Shown: one piece after another, positions 41,848-51,518 of the stretch
Position numbering within the stretch: the stretch's first letter is position 1
Layout: every line of letters begins with the position of its first letter
From: Rhodospirillaceae bacterium
Lineage (GTDB): Bacteria; Pseudomonadota; Alphaproteobacteria; Thalassobaculales; Thalassobaculaceae
Length of the DNA stretch: 57,001 nucleotides
NCBI GenBank assembly: GCA_002722775.1
Contig: PBMU01000057.1
Coordinates: 1-57,001, forward strand
Direction of reading: 5' to 3'
Translations under genes and position numbers: made by a program
Notes under the pieces: model-generated
What the model was told of the DNA's origin: nothing
Database searches by the model: none
What the model saw: the letters and a program-made list of their open reading frames with translations, nothing else

Positions 41848-44800
41848 TCAATCCGCAGCCTGCGCGTTGGTAATCTGGCGCGATACTAACGTCGCGTAAA
41901 GTCCACCCAAAGCTAGTAAATGATCATGGGTTCCGGTTTCCACGAGGCGTCCCTCCTCAAGCACAATAATCATGTCAGCGTCCCGAATGGTGGAAAGACG
42001 GTGTGCGATGACCACTGTCGTCCTGTCGGCCTTCAGAACGTCGAGCGCTTTCCGCACTGCCATCTCGTTGATAGCGTCCAGGTGGCTGGTCGCTTCGTCC
42101 AAAATCAGAACCGGCGCGTCCTTAAGGAAGGCTCGTGCGATCGCAACACGTTGGCGTTGGCCACCGGAAAGGCTCGTGCCTCGTTCTCCGACCATCGTCT
42201 CAAGACCATCGACCAGAGTGTCGATAAGCGGGCCCAATGCAGCATTTTCCAGCGCGGTAAATAGTTCCGCTTCGGTCGCATCGGGTCGCGCGATCATTAC
42301 GTTTGCCCGCAGCGTGTCGTTGAACAAATAGGTATCCTGAGCGACCAAAGCGATACGTCCCCGCAGATCATCCAGCGTATAGTCCTTAAGATCATGTCCG
42401 TTCAGGGTCACACGCCCCTCGTCTGGGTCCCAGAATCTCATCAGAAGCTGGGCCGTAGTCGTCTTACCAGCACCCGAGGTGCCAACCAGCGCTATCGTGC
42501 GTCCCGACGATATTTCGAAGCTGACCTGGTCGAGCGCGCGGCGCTCCTGGCCGGGATAGGAAAAGCTCACGTTATCAAGTGACAAGGCCGTCGCACCCTC
42601 ATGAGAGCTGGTCATGCCAGCTCCGTCAGCAACCAGGATCGGTTCGTTCTCAAGCGCGTAGAAACGACGGGTCGCCCCTAGGGTATCAGCCAGTTGACGT
42701 CCAATCTGAGCGATTTCCGAGACCGGCAGAAAGGCTGCCATCGCCAAAAGCGCGAGCAACGGCAGTAATCCAGTATCGATCGCGTCCGATTGGGCCAACA
42801 CCGCACCGGTGACAACCACCGCAAGACCACCAAGACCAGTGAACACCTCGAGCAAGCTCTGCTGCAGTGTAAGTTCGCCAAAGAACGGCAGGCGCAAGGA
42901 CATGTGTTGCTCGGCCAACCGGTCGAAACCCTTGGCCCGGCGTTGCTCATCCTGGAACGTGACCACTTCTCCTAAGCCCTGAATGGAATCGACAGCGTAG
43001 GCGCCCAACTCACCCGCCGCCTCACGTGCCTTTGAACCCAACCGGTCTACCCGGCCGCGCATCAAAAAGGGGCTCAACCCCACGGCTAGAAGAAAGGGGA
43101 TTAGCGCGGCTGCGATCCACGGGCTCTGAGCACCCAGAATTAAGATGACAAGGCCGGGAACTAGCACCGCCACGAAGGCGGGCGCGACCGTGTGCGCAAA
43201 GAAATATTCAATCAATTCGATGTCATGAGTGGCGAGATTCATCAAGTCACCCGTTCGCCGGCGCACCAAATATGCAGGCGCCAATGCGTCAAGCTTGCGA
43301 AAGGCATCAATCCGCATCTCAGCCAACAATCGGAATGCCATATCGTGAGCGACCCAGGACTCGAGCCAGTGAACGATCCCTGCCGCCGGGGCTAGAATCC
43401 AAAGCCATACGAGATATGGATCGTAGGACGTACCGTTTTTTAGACTCCAGACAATTAGGGCGCTAGTCACGCCAACCCCGATGAAGGCGAGAACGCGGAC
43501 GACACCGAAAACGAATGTCAGGGCAAGACGCCCTTTCCATGGCATGATCACCCCCATCAAGGCGGAGATTACCTGAAACCAATTCAAGCCTTCTGCCCTA
43601 ATCACCCCCTCTGTCTCTAGTTGTTTCGCGCCCCCTGGCGTGGCAGCAAGGGTTTCGGTCGCGGGCTGCATAGACCGGTCACGTTCGGTGCTTTGGCAAC
43701 GGCCAGGGCTTGATTCACGTAACTGCTCACGCATCAGCGAAGCATAGACTCCCTCCGCCGCAATCAGTTCCTTATGAGTGCCGGCCTCAGCGACCTGCCC
43801 CCGATCGAGCACGATGATACGATCGCAGTCGATCACGCTGGATAGTCTGTGAGCAAGAATCAACGTGGTCCGCCCTGTCATCAGACGATTGAGTGCGTCC
43901 TGGATCACCGCCTCATTCTCCGCATCAACAGCGGATAGAGCTTCGTCGAGAATAAGTATCGACGTGTCGCGCAGCAATGCTCGCGCAATCGCGACACGCT
44001 GCCGCTGCCCACCAGACAGCTTGATCCCCTTCTCGCCGATCACCGTTTCGTAGCATTCGGGCAGACCTTCAATGAAAGTGTGAATATTAGCGGCTTGAGC
44101 CGCGGCGACGACGTCCTCTTCGTTAGCGTCAGGCCGACCCATCCGGATGTTCTCGCCGATTGTTCCGTGGAACAGAAACGTGTCCTGATTCACAACAGAG
44201 ATATCTCTGCGGATTTGATCAAAACTCAATTCACGAAGATCGATCCCGTCACGGGTCACACGACCAGACTCCGGGTCGAAGAACCGCAACAACATTCGCA
44301 CTACAGATGACTTACCGCATCCACTAGGCCCAACAATACCAACCCGTTCCGCGGGACGAACTGAAAAACTGAGACCCTCATGCACTACCCGCCGCGCACC
44401 CGGATACCGAAAAGTTACGTTATCAAAGGCTAATGCCGGTGCGAGATCCTTTACATTGGGGTTTTCGGGGGCGTTCTCCACCTCTGAGGACGCATCCAAG
44501 ATATCGTATATGCCCTGCGCAGCCGACATACCCACCATTCCCTGATGCAGGACGTTTCTGAGATCCCGCATTGGGCGAAATATCTCGATCCCCATCATCA
44601 GGATGACGAGAAGGCCGGTAAGCTCCATATGCCCTTCGATGACCCGATGAGCGCCGAGGACCAGGGCAGAAGCGGCGCCGATCGCAATTGCGCAATCGGT
44701 AATGCCCCGAGAGAGAACATTGGTGCCAAGCACCCACATAGTCCGTTGGAACAGGTCGCGCGCCTTAACGGTAAGCGATTCGGCCCGTGGCCGACTTTGA

Positions 44801-45435
44801 CCAAAAGCTTTCAAGGTCGCTAGACCCTGGATTGAATCTAGGAACTCAGCCGCAAATCCGGCGTAAGATAACTGGCGACTCCGGGAATTCTTCACGTCCC
44901 AACTATGCCAAACCGCCGGCAGCAGAAGAGCCAACATGGCAAATCCGAACAGAACTGAAGCCACCAACAGATCGATCCACGCGACGAAGGCGAAGATGAA
45001 TAGTGGCGTTAGGAACGAAATCATCAGTTGGGGCAAATATTGACCAAAATAAGTCTCCAATTGTTCGACGCCGTCAACAAGTGACAAGGTTAGCGCCCCC
45101 GAACGCTGACGCCCCACATAGGACGGTCCAAGCGCAGCGATCCGGTCGAACAGGTTGCGCCGCAGATGTTTCTGCACTTGGGCCGCAGTCTTGTGTGCGA
45201 GCATGGTTCGCCAATGCTCGAACATTCCGCGAAGAACCATAACCGCGGCAATCGCTACGATCGGTGTGCTGAGTTCCAAGACCGATGCGCCGGAGAATAC
45301 CCGGCCGATCAGCCAGCCAAGCAAGGCCAGCCGAGCGACACCTAAGCCCGCAGCTAGCAATCCGATAAGCATCGAATAGAAGATGCGTCCGCGCACTCCT
45401 CGGGTGAAACTCCATAGACGCGTTTCAAGATGCAT
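41848..45435 (-). CDS. Single-chain full ABC exporter: two TMD-NBD halves fused (1195 aa)
   Basis: Two Walker A motifs (GPSGCGKSS, GTSGAGKTT), two signatures LSGGQRQRVAIARA, two Walker B/H-loops (SILILDEALSAVD..., VLILDEATSHLD...), two membrane domains, uninterrupted frame. Confidence 0.95.
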   Translation of the reverse strand: MHLETRLWSFTRGVRGRIFYSMLIGLLAAGLGVARLALLGWLIGRVFSGASVLELSTPIVAIAAVMVLRGMFEHWRTMLAHKTAAQVQKHLRRNLFDRIAALGPSYVGRQRSGALTLSLVDGVEQLETYFGQYLPQLMISFLTPLFIFAFVAWIDLLVASVLFGFAMLALLLPAVWHSWDVKNSRSRQLSYAGFAAEFLDSIQGLATLKAFGQSRPRAESLTVKARDLFQRTMWVLGTNVLSRGITDCAIAIGAASALVLGAHRVIEGHMELTGLLVILMMGIEIFRPMRDLRNVLHQGMVGMSAAQGIYDILDASSEVENAPENPNVKDLAPALAFDNVTFRYPGARRVVHEGLSFSVRPAERVGIVGPSGCGKSSVVRMLLRFFDPESGRVTRDGIDLRELSFDQIRRDISVVNQDTFLFHGTIGENIRMGRPDANEEDVVAAAQAANIHTFIEGLPECYETVIGEKGIKLSGGQRQRVAIARALLRDTSILILDEALSAVDAENEAVIQDALNRLMTGRTTLILAHRLSSVIDCDRIIVLDRGQVAEAGTHKELIAAEGVYASLMREQLRESSPGRCQSTERDRSMQPATETLAATPGGAKQLETEGVIRAEGLNWFQVISALMGVIMPWKGRLALTFVFGVVRVLAFIGVGVTSALIVWSLKNGTSYDPYLVWLWILAPAAGIVHWLESWVAHDMAFRLLAEMRIDAFRKLDALAPAYLVRRRTGDLMNLATHDIELIEYFFAHTVAPAFVAVLVPGLVILILGAQSPWIAAALIPFLLAVGLSPFLMRGRVDRLGSKAREAAGELGAYAVDSIQGLGEVVTFQDEQRRAKGFDRLAEQHMSLRLPFFGELTLQQSLLEVFTGLGGLAVVVTGAVLAQSDAIDTGLLPLLALLAMAAFLPVSEIAQIGRQLADTLGATRRFYALENEPILVADGAGMTSSHEGATALSLDNVSFSYPGQERRALDQVSFEISSGRTIALVGTSGAGKTTTAQLLMRFWDPDEGRVTLNGHDLKDYTLDDLRGRIALVAQDTYLFNDTLRANVMIARPDATEAELFTALENAALGPLIDTLVDGLETMVGERGTSLSGGQRQRVAIARAFLKDAPVLILDEATSHLDAINEMAVRKALDVLKADRTTVVIAHRLSTIRDADMIIVLEEGRLVETGTHDHLLALGGLYATLVSRQITNAQAAD

Positions 45436-45557
45436 CCCAAATCCCCGATTAGAATGTTCGGAATTATACCCTTGTCGGTCACAGTCAACACATAGTGCGT
45501 TCTAATCACAGGTTCTAGGCCGATGAACCTAGGAGATCGAGGCATACACAAAAACGC

Positions 45558-45643
45558 CTAATTTTTGGCGAAATTTTTTAATGTTTTTGGAGATCCCCAA
45601 CATTTAATCGGCTAATTTTTATGTAAAATTTTTTTATTTTTTA
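45558..45643. repeat. AT-rich intergenic segment containing two imperfect direct copies of a ~31-nt T-rich unit
   Basis: CTAATTTTTGGCGAAATTTTTTAATGTTTTT (45558-45588) and CTAATTTTTATGTAAAATTTTTTTATTTTTT (45612-45642); about 20% GC over 45571-45650. Confidence 0.5.
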
Positions 45644-45796
45644 TTTCGAAGTGTTTTGATTTGAGCACACTCAAGGCCTGGGATACGAACCGAAGATAGG
45701 TTGCTGTGACACTTCCTCCCAACTATGAATGCGGCAACGAAAAACCAGATGAACCCAAGATAAAAGACCCGGGACGGAGGCAAAGATAGAAAAACC

Positions 45797-46204
45797 TATG
45801 AAACGATCATTATCGGAGCAGGGGTGATCGGATCCGCCATCGGCCTTGAACTAGTACGTTCGGGCCGCCGAACCCTCAATATCGACCGTCTTCCCGCCGC
45901 TGAATATGGCCCAACCAGTAATTCCTGCGCGATCATTCGGGTGCACTATTCCACGCTGGAGGGCACGGCGCTTGCTTATGACGGATTTTACAAGGCGATC
46001 GACACCAGCTGGAACCAGTTCAAGAACGCTCCATGTGCGGGGAGGATGATGGCGCAATTGATCGACTATTGTGAAAAAGGTGGCGACCATGATGCCCGAC
46101 CGTTTGAGTACGACTTGAAATATGTCGACAGGACTATCAACACCGGCACCTTCTCGCGCAAACGCGATGTCAACCCGAACAGCAGTTTCTCGGTACTCGG
46201 TTGA
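45797..46204 (+). pseudogene. Truncated FAD-dependent (DAO-type) oxidoreductase remnant
   Basis: YETIIIGAGVIGSAIGLELVRSGRRTLNIDRLPAAEYGPTSNSCAIIRVHYSTLEGTALAYDGFY then loss of family-like sequence and stop after ~135 codons; no in-frame ATG/GTG/TTG between the upstream TAA (45761) and the dinucleotide-binding motif. Confidence 0.75.
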
Positions 46205-46302
46205 TCACCCATTCGATTGTTCTTCCCCCGCTTTTTAGGTCGTCGTGCATTTGAGCTGGGATTTGCTAGCCTTTGTGCAATATCAGTTCCAGGAGATCTT
46301 TC

Positions 46303-47181
46303 ATGTCCGAGACAGTAGAGCTCACGGTTCAAAAGCCTGTTGGATTGACGGTAACACCGCATGACAACGGATTTGGCGCAGAGATCGGCGGTATCGATCT
46401 CACCAAATCAATCAGAGACGCTGACTTTGCCTGGGTCCACAAGGCGTTTCTCGACTACAAAGTGCTGGTGTTCCGCGCTCAGAAGCTCGACGACGAAGCC
46501 CATCACCGCCTGGCCCGGTACTTTGGCGAACTGGAAGGTCACATCAACAAATCCACTCGCCATCAAGCCTTGCCGAAGATTCAGATCTTTTCAAACGTCA
46601 AGGAGGACGGGTCCACGACCGGCGAGCATCCAGAAAAGGGGACGCTGGTCTGGCACACCGACAAATCGTATGTCGCCACACCTTCTCTGACAACCATCCT
46701 ACGATCACCCGCGATCGCGAGTGTTGGCGGCGACACGCTGTTTGCCGATATGACGAGGGCTTATTACAACCTTTCAACCGAAACACGTGCCAGGATCGAC
46801 GGCATGGCGGCAGTGCACGACTGGAAGCGCAGCCGTGAGAAATCAAAAGAGCGCCCGGCCACAGCCGAGGAAATCGCTGCTGCCCCTCCTGTCGTACACC
46901 CTATGGTACGAACGCATCCTGAAACCGGCCTCAAAGCGATATACCTCGGCAATCACGCAAGCCACATTGTCGACATGGCGATTGATGAAGGTGAGGCATT
47001 GATTTCCGAGTTGGAGGCGCATGCCACACAGTCAGAATACATCTATCGCCACAAGTGGCAGGTCGATGACGTGCTGATGTGGGACAACCGCTGCACAATG
47101 CATTGCGTCGAACCCTACGACGCCACAAAAGAGAGACGCATCGTGCATCGTGTAGTGGTTAAGGGCGACAAACCGCTCTAG
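46303..47181 (+). CDS. TauD/TfdA family Fe(II)/2-oxoglutarate-dependent dioxygenase
   Basis: GFGAEIGGIDLTKSI, WHTDKSYVATPSLTTIL (HxD), DDVLMWDNRCTMHCVEPYD, RRIVHRVVVKG; AGGAG upstream of ATG. Confidence 0.92.
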   Translation: MSETVELTVQKPVGLTVTPHDNGFGAEIGGIDLTKSIRDADFAWVHKAFLDYKVLVFRAQKLDDEAHHRLARYFGELEGHINKSTRHQALPKIQIFSNVKEDGSTTGEHPEKGTLVWHTDKSYVATPSLTTILRSPAIASVGGDTLFADMTRAYYNLSTETRARIDGMAAVHDWKRSREKSKERPATAEEIAAAPPVVHPMVRTHPETGLKAIYLGNHASHIVDMAIDEGEALISELEAHATQSEYIYRHKWQVDDVLMWDNRCTMHCVEPYDATKERRIVHRVVVKGDKPL

Positions 47182-47284
47182 ATACTAAGAACAAACATTT
47201 TACACTGGCCACCTTTTGTAACCCGCATAATTGCCGGTCCCGAAAATTTCCCAAATGAAGGAGGGAAACGAAAATCGGACTCGA

Positions 47285-48483
47285 TCAGTTTCGGTTGGGT
47301 GAAGATTTCGCGGCCCTGGCCCCCGCAGCCTTGGCGAAATCAAGGTCGGTGAAGCCATAGAGCTCCCCACCGCCGCTCAGGATCCTAGCTGCCGTATCTC
47401 GTTTGACATTAGCCAAAAGATTAATAGCAACGTTCGGAAAGTTCGAATCGAAGTGCGGATAGTCGGTCGAAATGCACATTCGATCTGCACCAATCAACGA
47501 GGCAGTCGCCTCAATTTCTGGCTCGCTACCTTCGACGGCGGCCCAGCAATTGCGGCGAAAATATTCTTTAGGCGTCAACGAGAGATATGGCGCATGGGAG
47601 TCGCGATACTGCGGAGAAACCCATTCTATGCGAGTGAGTATGCCAGGCACCCAAGAGTTCTGCGCTTCCAGAAAGCCAACCCTAAGCTTAGGAAAAAACT
47701 CAAAGACACCAGCTATGATCATGGCGATCAAAGCCTGCTGCATTTCTATCCAGTGGCTGCCACGTGGCGATAGAATCGATTCTCTCCGTAGAGCGCGTTC
47801 ATATGCGAATAGGTCGGCCCCGTTCCCTCGTGAAAACCCATTCCCACATCCAGCTCCTCGTGAATTGCGAAAAGCGGATTCCAATAGTTTGAATGCCAGA
47901 AATGACCGTTGATCATATTGGGCCGAACGAAAGAGCCGACAGCCCCTAGTTCGGTGACACAACGCACCAATTCAGCGCAAGCGAGATGCACATCATGCAA
48001 TGGTAACATAGCAACCCATTAGAGTTGATCCGGGCTGTGGCTAGTGAACTCGTGGATCCAGTCGTTGTACGCTTGGCAGATGGCCAGCGAGAGCTTCGCA
48101 TCCATGTCGTTCCGGGCGATGTAACTGAAGCCAGCAGTGGGGAACAAGACCGCAATGTCGATCCCCTCCATCTCCATGCCCATGATCTGCGCGCGAGCGT
48201 CATAGTCACGTTCGATGGCGAAATCCAATACCCCGGTGCCCGCGATTCGCGAACCCGAAAGCTGTTGAGTGGAATGGGCGGATCCTTTGGGCGTGTTGCG
48301 TTTTCGGTGTTGCTGGATCTCGTCGTCGTTAATTGCCAATCCGTCGATGATAACTGCGCCACGGTGTGGTTTACCCGTCGCGTTAATGGGGACAATCACA
48401 CGATCACGAAAAGCCGGATTGAGATAGCGGTCAAATAGATCCGCCGGCTCCATCACGTGCATGTCGCAGTCAACGAATCGCAT
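47285..48483 (-). pseudogene. Amidohydrolase-2 family gene disrupted by an in-frame TAA and a frameshift
   Basis: 48483-48019 (MRFVDCDMHVMEPADLFDRY...HSPDQL*) continues in the same frame as WVAMLPLHDVHLACAELVRCV...YGENRFYRHVA, then shifts frame near 47757 to SHWIEMQQALIAMIIAGVFEFFPKLRVGFLEAQNSWVPG...DRMCISTDYPHFDSNFP. Confidence 0.88.
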
Positions 48484-48711
48484 TCCTTCCTTAATGGCGG
48501 CCCCCCTGCTTGCCGAGTTTGAATGATCGTCTCCAGAGAAGCCAACTTGAACTTGGATACCTGATTTGATCCCTGGCCAGTAATCTTTTGAGCGTTAATT
48601 TAGAAATCAATCCAGAGCTTTCTAACATAGTTCATTGGATGGCAGACACCAAAGACCCGAACCGAACGACTCCAACTCTGGGACGTGATCCAATCTCCGT
48701 GAAACGATCGA

Positions 48712-49788
48712 TTGGGCTGGACCGCAGCCGTCGCTTGGGCATTATTGACAACTCATTTCCGGCCAGTATTCAGGACACTCCATGTCAAAAGCCGTCCCGT
48801 TCCAGGTTATCCTCTTCCTCGTGCCAGTTTCGGACGTTTGATTGAACTCCCAGACTGCGAGGACGCTGAAACAGTGATCGCTGCGGTCGGAGCTACGCCA
48901 GATGCGCTCCTCGACACGTTCTATGGCGTAAACTGCCTCCTGGTCATTAAGGGGATGCGCGCTTTCGCCGACCAGCCCAATTTGTTGGTTCGATTGAGCC
49001 AGTTGTTTGGCGATGAGGTCGAAGACTATCGCCAAACCTTGACCACCGCGATCAACATTCACCCAGACGTTCCGCAAATTCTGGTGATTTCAAACATATC
49101 CCCAGCCGTCCCCAGGATACCTGCGCTACCCACACCACCTTCAACGGCCAACGGCATGCTACCAGTTCGTTTTCCTCATCGCCGAGGCTGGCACACCGAT
49201 CAAAGCTTTCGCCGCCCACCACCCGACATCTCTCTGTTTTACGCCGAAACCCCGGCTCCAAAGGGCCAAGGGCAAACCCTGTACGCAGATGGAATTGGCG
49301 CCTACGAAGCATTAAACACCGAGACGAAGACAAGGATTGAGAGTCTAGAAGGTTTGCACATCTCGCCTGGCAAGGGCCGCGCGGAATATTCGGTAAAAGC
49401 GGGCGAAAAACCGATGGAACTGGCTCAAAACGAACGTCCGCAACCGCTAGTCCGTATGCATCCTGTGACGAACAAACGAGCATTATTTCTTTGTGAGGCG
49501 GGTCAAATGGACTGGGTCGAAGGACCCATCGTCGACATGGAGCCAGGTATCAACGGCGACGGTGCCAAATTAATCTACGAGCTGATGGCACACTACACCG
49601 CTCCCGAATTCACCTATATCCATGAATGGGACGCCGGCGACTTGGTGATCTACGACAACCGCTCTACCATTCACACCGCGACTTGGTACGATGCCGAAAC
49701 TGTCCAACGACGCATGTGGCGAACCACAGTGTGGGGCAATCCCGGCCCGCTCTATGACGGTGAGTTAAGGAGCTGGATAGCGCAATAA
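48712..49788 (+). CDS. TauD/TfdA family dioxygenase; N-terminus uncertain (apparent frameshift near 48810)
   Basis: GWHTDQSFRRPPPDISLFYAETPAPKGQGQTLYADGIGAYEAL, GDLVIYDNRSTIHTATWYDAETVQRRMWRTTVWG; the likely native start MSKAVPFQVI (48782) is in a different frame from PLPRASFGRLIEL. Confidence 0.85.
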   Translation: MGWTAAVAWALLTTHFRPVFRTLHVKSRPVPGYPLPRASFGRLIELPDCEDAETVIAAVGATPDALLDTFYGVNCLLVIKGMRAFADQPNLLVRLSQLFGDEVEDYRQTLTTAINIHPDVPQILVISNISPAVPRIPALPTPPSTANGMLPVRFPHRRGWHTDQSFRRPPPDISLFYAETPAPKGQGQTLYADGIGAYEALNTETKTRIESLEGLHISPGKGRAEYSVKAGEKPMELAQNERPQPLVRMHPVTNKRALFLCEAGQMDWVEGPIVDMEPGINGDGAKLIYELMAHYTAPEFTYIHEWDAGDLVIYDNRSTIHTATWYDAETVQRRMWRTTVWGNPGPLYDGELRSWIAQ

Positions 49789-49805
49789 CGAAAGGAGGAT
49801 CGGAC

Positions 49806-50225
49806 ATGACCAGGCAAGATGAGAAGAACATGAGAATCGCCAAAGTCGGAAGGCTTTCCGATGCAGAACAAGTGTCCTTTGGCCCGCTGGCCCATTACCA
49901 CCTCCTGATCGGCGACGGTGAGACCGAGATCCGCACTGGAATCCAGACGTCCCAGCCGGGCTATCGTGCACCTATGCATTGGCACCCATATCTCGAGTTG
50001 TTATTCATCATAGAGGGTAAGGCCGAAGCCTGGCTCGAGGGAGACGAGGACGACCCGATCAAACTCGACGCCGGCGACTGTATAGCGCTTCCGCCCAACG
50101 TGCCACACACGTTCCGGGTGGTCGGCAAGGAACCGATGCGCCTGCTCGGGATCCACCATAATGCAGACCGCGTGGTGAACTATCTGAAAGGTAAGTCGGA
50201 CGAGAACGGTTATCCGACACTGTAG
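49806..50225 (+). CDS. Cupin domain protein
   Basis: YRAPMHWHPYLELLFIIEGKAEAWLEGDEDDPIKLDAGDCIALPPNVPHTFRVVG (cupin motifs 1 and 2). Confidence 0.9.
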   Translation: MTRQDEKNMRIAKVGRLSDAEQVSFGPLAHYHLLIGDGETEIRTGIQTSQPGYRAPMHWHPYLELLFIIEGKAEAWLEGDEDDPIKLDAGDCIALPPNVPHTFRVVGKEPMRLLGIHHNADRVVNYLKGKSDENGYPTL

Positions 50226-50436
50226 GGAGCCGGCAAGTCGGTTTGAGCGATCCCTGAATCCGGATTAGGCGCAAGTTTCGGCTCCCATCGAAGACCTGGT
50301 GCGGGACACCCGATCGAACGACCGGGTCAACGATCCAGAACCGGATGAAACACTCCGAAGCGATGCCGATCATTTGACAACCCGACGCTTGCCCGACAGT
50401 TTTGCTCTTCCCATCAACCAACCGCCTACCCAGCCC

Positions 50437-51495
50437 ATGAAAGTTCCCACCGCCGGTGCAATCGACTGCGACATCCATCCCTCGGTGCCTAGCATAAAGG
50501 CGTTGCTTCCGTACATGTCGGACCAATGGCGCGATACGATCGCCCAACGTGGCGTACACGAGCTCGAGACCATCGCGTACCCAGAAAACGCCCCGTTAAC
50601 CGCCCGTCCCGACTGGCGCCCTGTCCAAGGCCGCCCAGCTGCCGATGTGGCAACCATCCAAGATCAAGCGTTAGAACCCTTCGCAACCAGTTTCGCGATC
50701 TGCAACTGTCTCTACGGCGTGCAACTTTTGATGGGCGAGGACATGGCTGCGGCCTTCGCCCACGCAGTTAACTCCTGGATGGTTGCCAACTTCCTAGACC
50801 AGGACCCACGCCTCCGAGCATCGATCGTGATCCCAACTCAGGACGTCAACCTCGCGGTAGCGGAGATCGAACGAAGGGCCGAGGACCAACGTTTTGTATC
50901 CGTCCTGATGTTAGTGATGGACGAGAATCCGTTGGGGCGCCGCGTCTATTGGCCAATCTATGCAGCTGCCGCACGCTACGGCCTCCCAATCTGCGTACAT
51001 GCCGGCAGTGCTTATAAACATCCAGTCACCTCTGTGGGCTGGCCCTCCTACTATGCCGAAGATTACGCCGCCCAGGCGCCAGCCTTCCACAACCTGGTCT
51101 CCTCATTAATCTGTGAGGGTGTATTCGCGAAATTTCCGGATCTTAAGGTGGTATTGGCTGAATCGGGCATCACCTGGTTGCCTGCACACCTGTGGCGGCT
51201 TACTAAATTTTGGCGCGGGCTTAGGGCGGAAATCCCCTGGGTCGACAAAACACCGACGGAAGTTGCACGCGAGCATATTCGGCTCACTCTCCAACCGGTC
51301 GACGCACCCGCCGACGCCAAACCACTTGAACGTATCATGGATCACTTCGGATCAGACGACATGGTGCTGTTTTCGACCGACTATCCACACTGGCAGTTTG
51401 ACGGCGATGCCGCACTACCCGATGGAATGTCGGTCTCTCTCGCCCGCAAAATTATGGTCGAGAACCCGAAAAACACGTATCCTCGCCTTAAATAG
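50437..51495 (+). CDS. Amidohydrolase-2 (ACMSD-like) family protein
   Basis: AIDCDIHPSVPSIKALLPYM, LPICVHAGS, CEGVFAKFPDLKVVLAESGITWLPA, DDMVLFSTDYPHWQFD; start taken at MKVPTAGAID. Confidence 0.88.
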   Translation: MKVPTAGAIDCDIHPSVPSIKALLPYMSDQWRDTIAQRGVHELETIAYPENAPLTARPDWRPVQGRPAADVATIQDQALEPFATSFAICNCLYGVQLLMGEDMAAAFAHAVNSWMVANFLDQDPRLRASIVIPTQDVNLAVAEIERRAEDQRFVSVLMLVMDENPLGRRVYWPIYAAAARYGLPICVHAGSAYKHPVTSVGWPSYYAEDYAAQAPAFHNLVSSLICEGVFAKFPDLKVVLAESGITWLPAHLWRLTKFWRGLRAEIPWVDKTPTEVAREHIRLTLQPVDAPADAKPLERIMDHFGSDDMVLFSTDYPHWQFDGDAALPDGMSVSLARKIMVENPKNTYPRLK

Positions 51496-51518
51496 TCCTT
51501 TTTGGGAGAAACTTCGCG

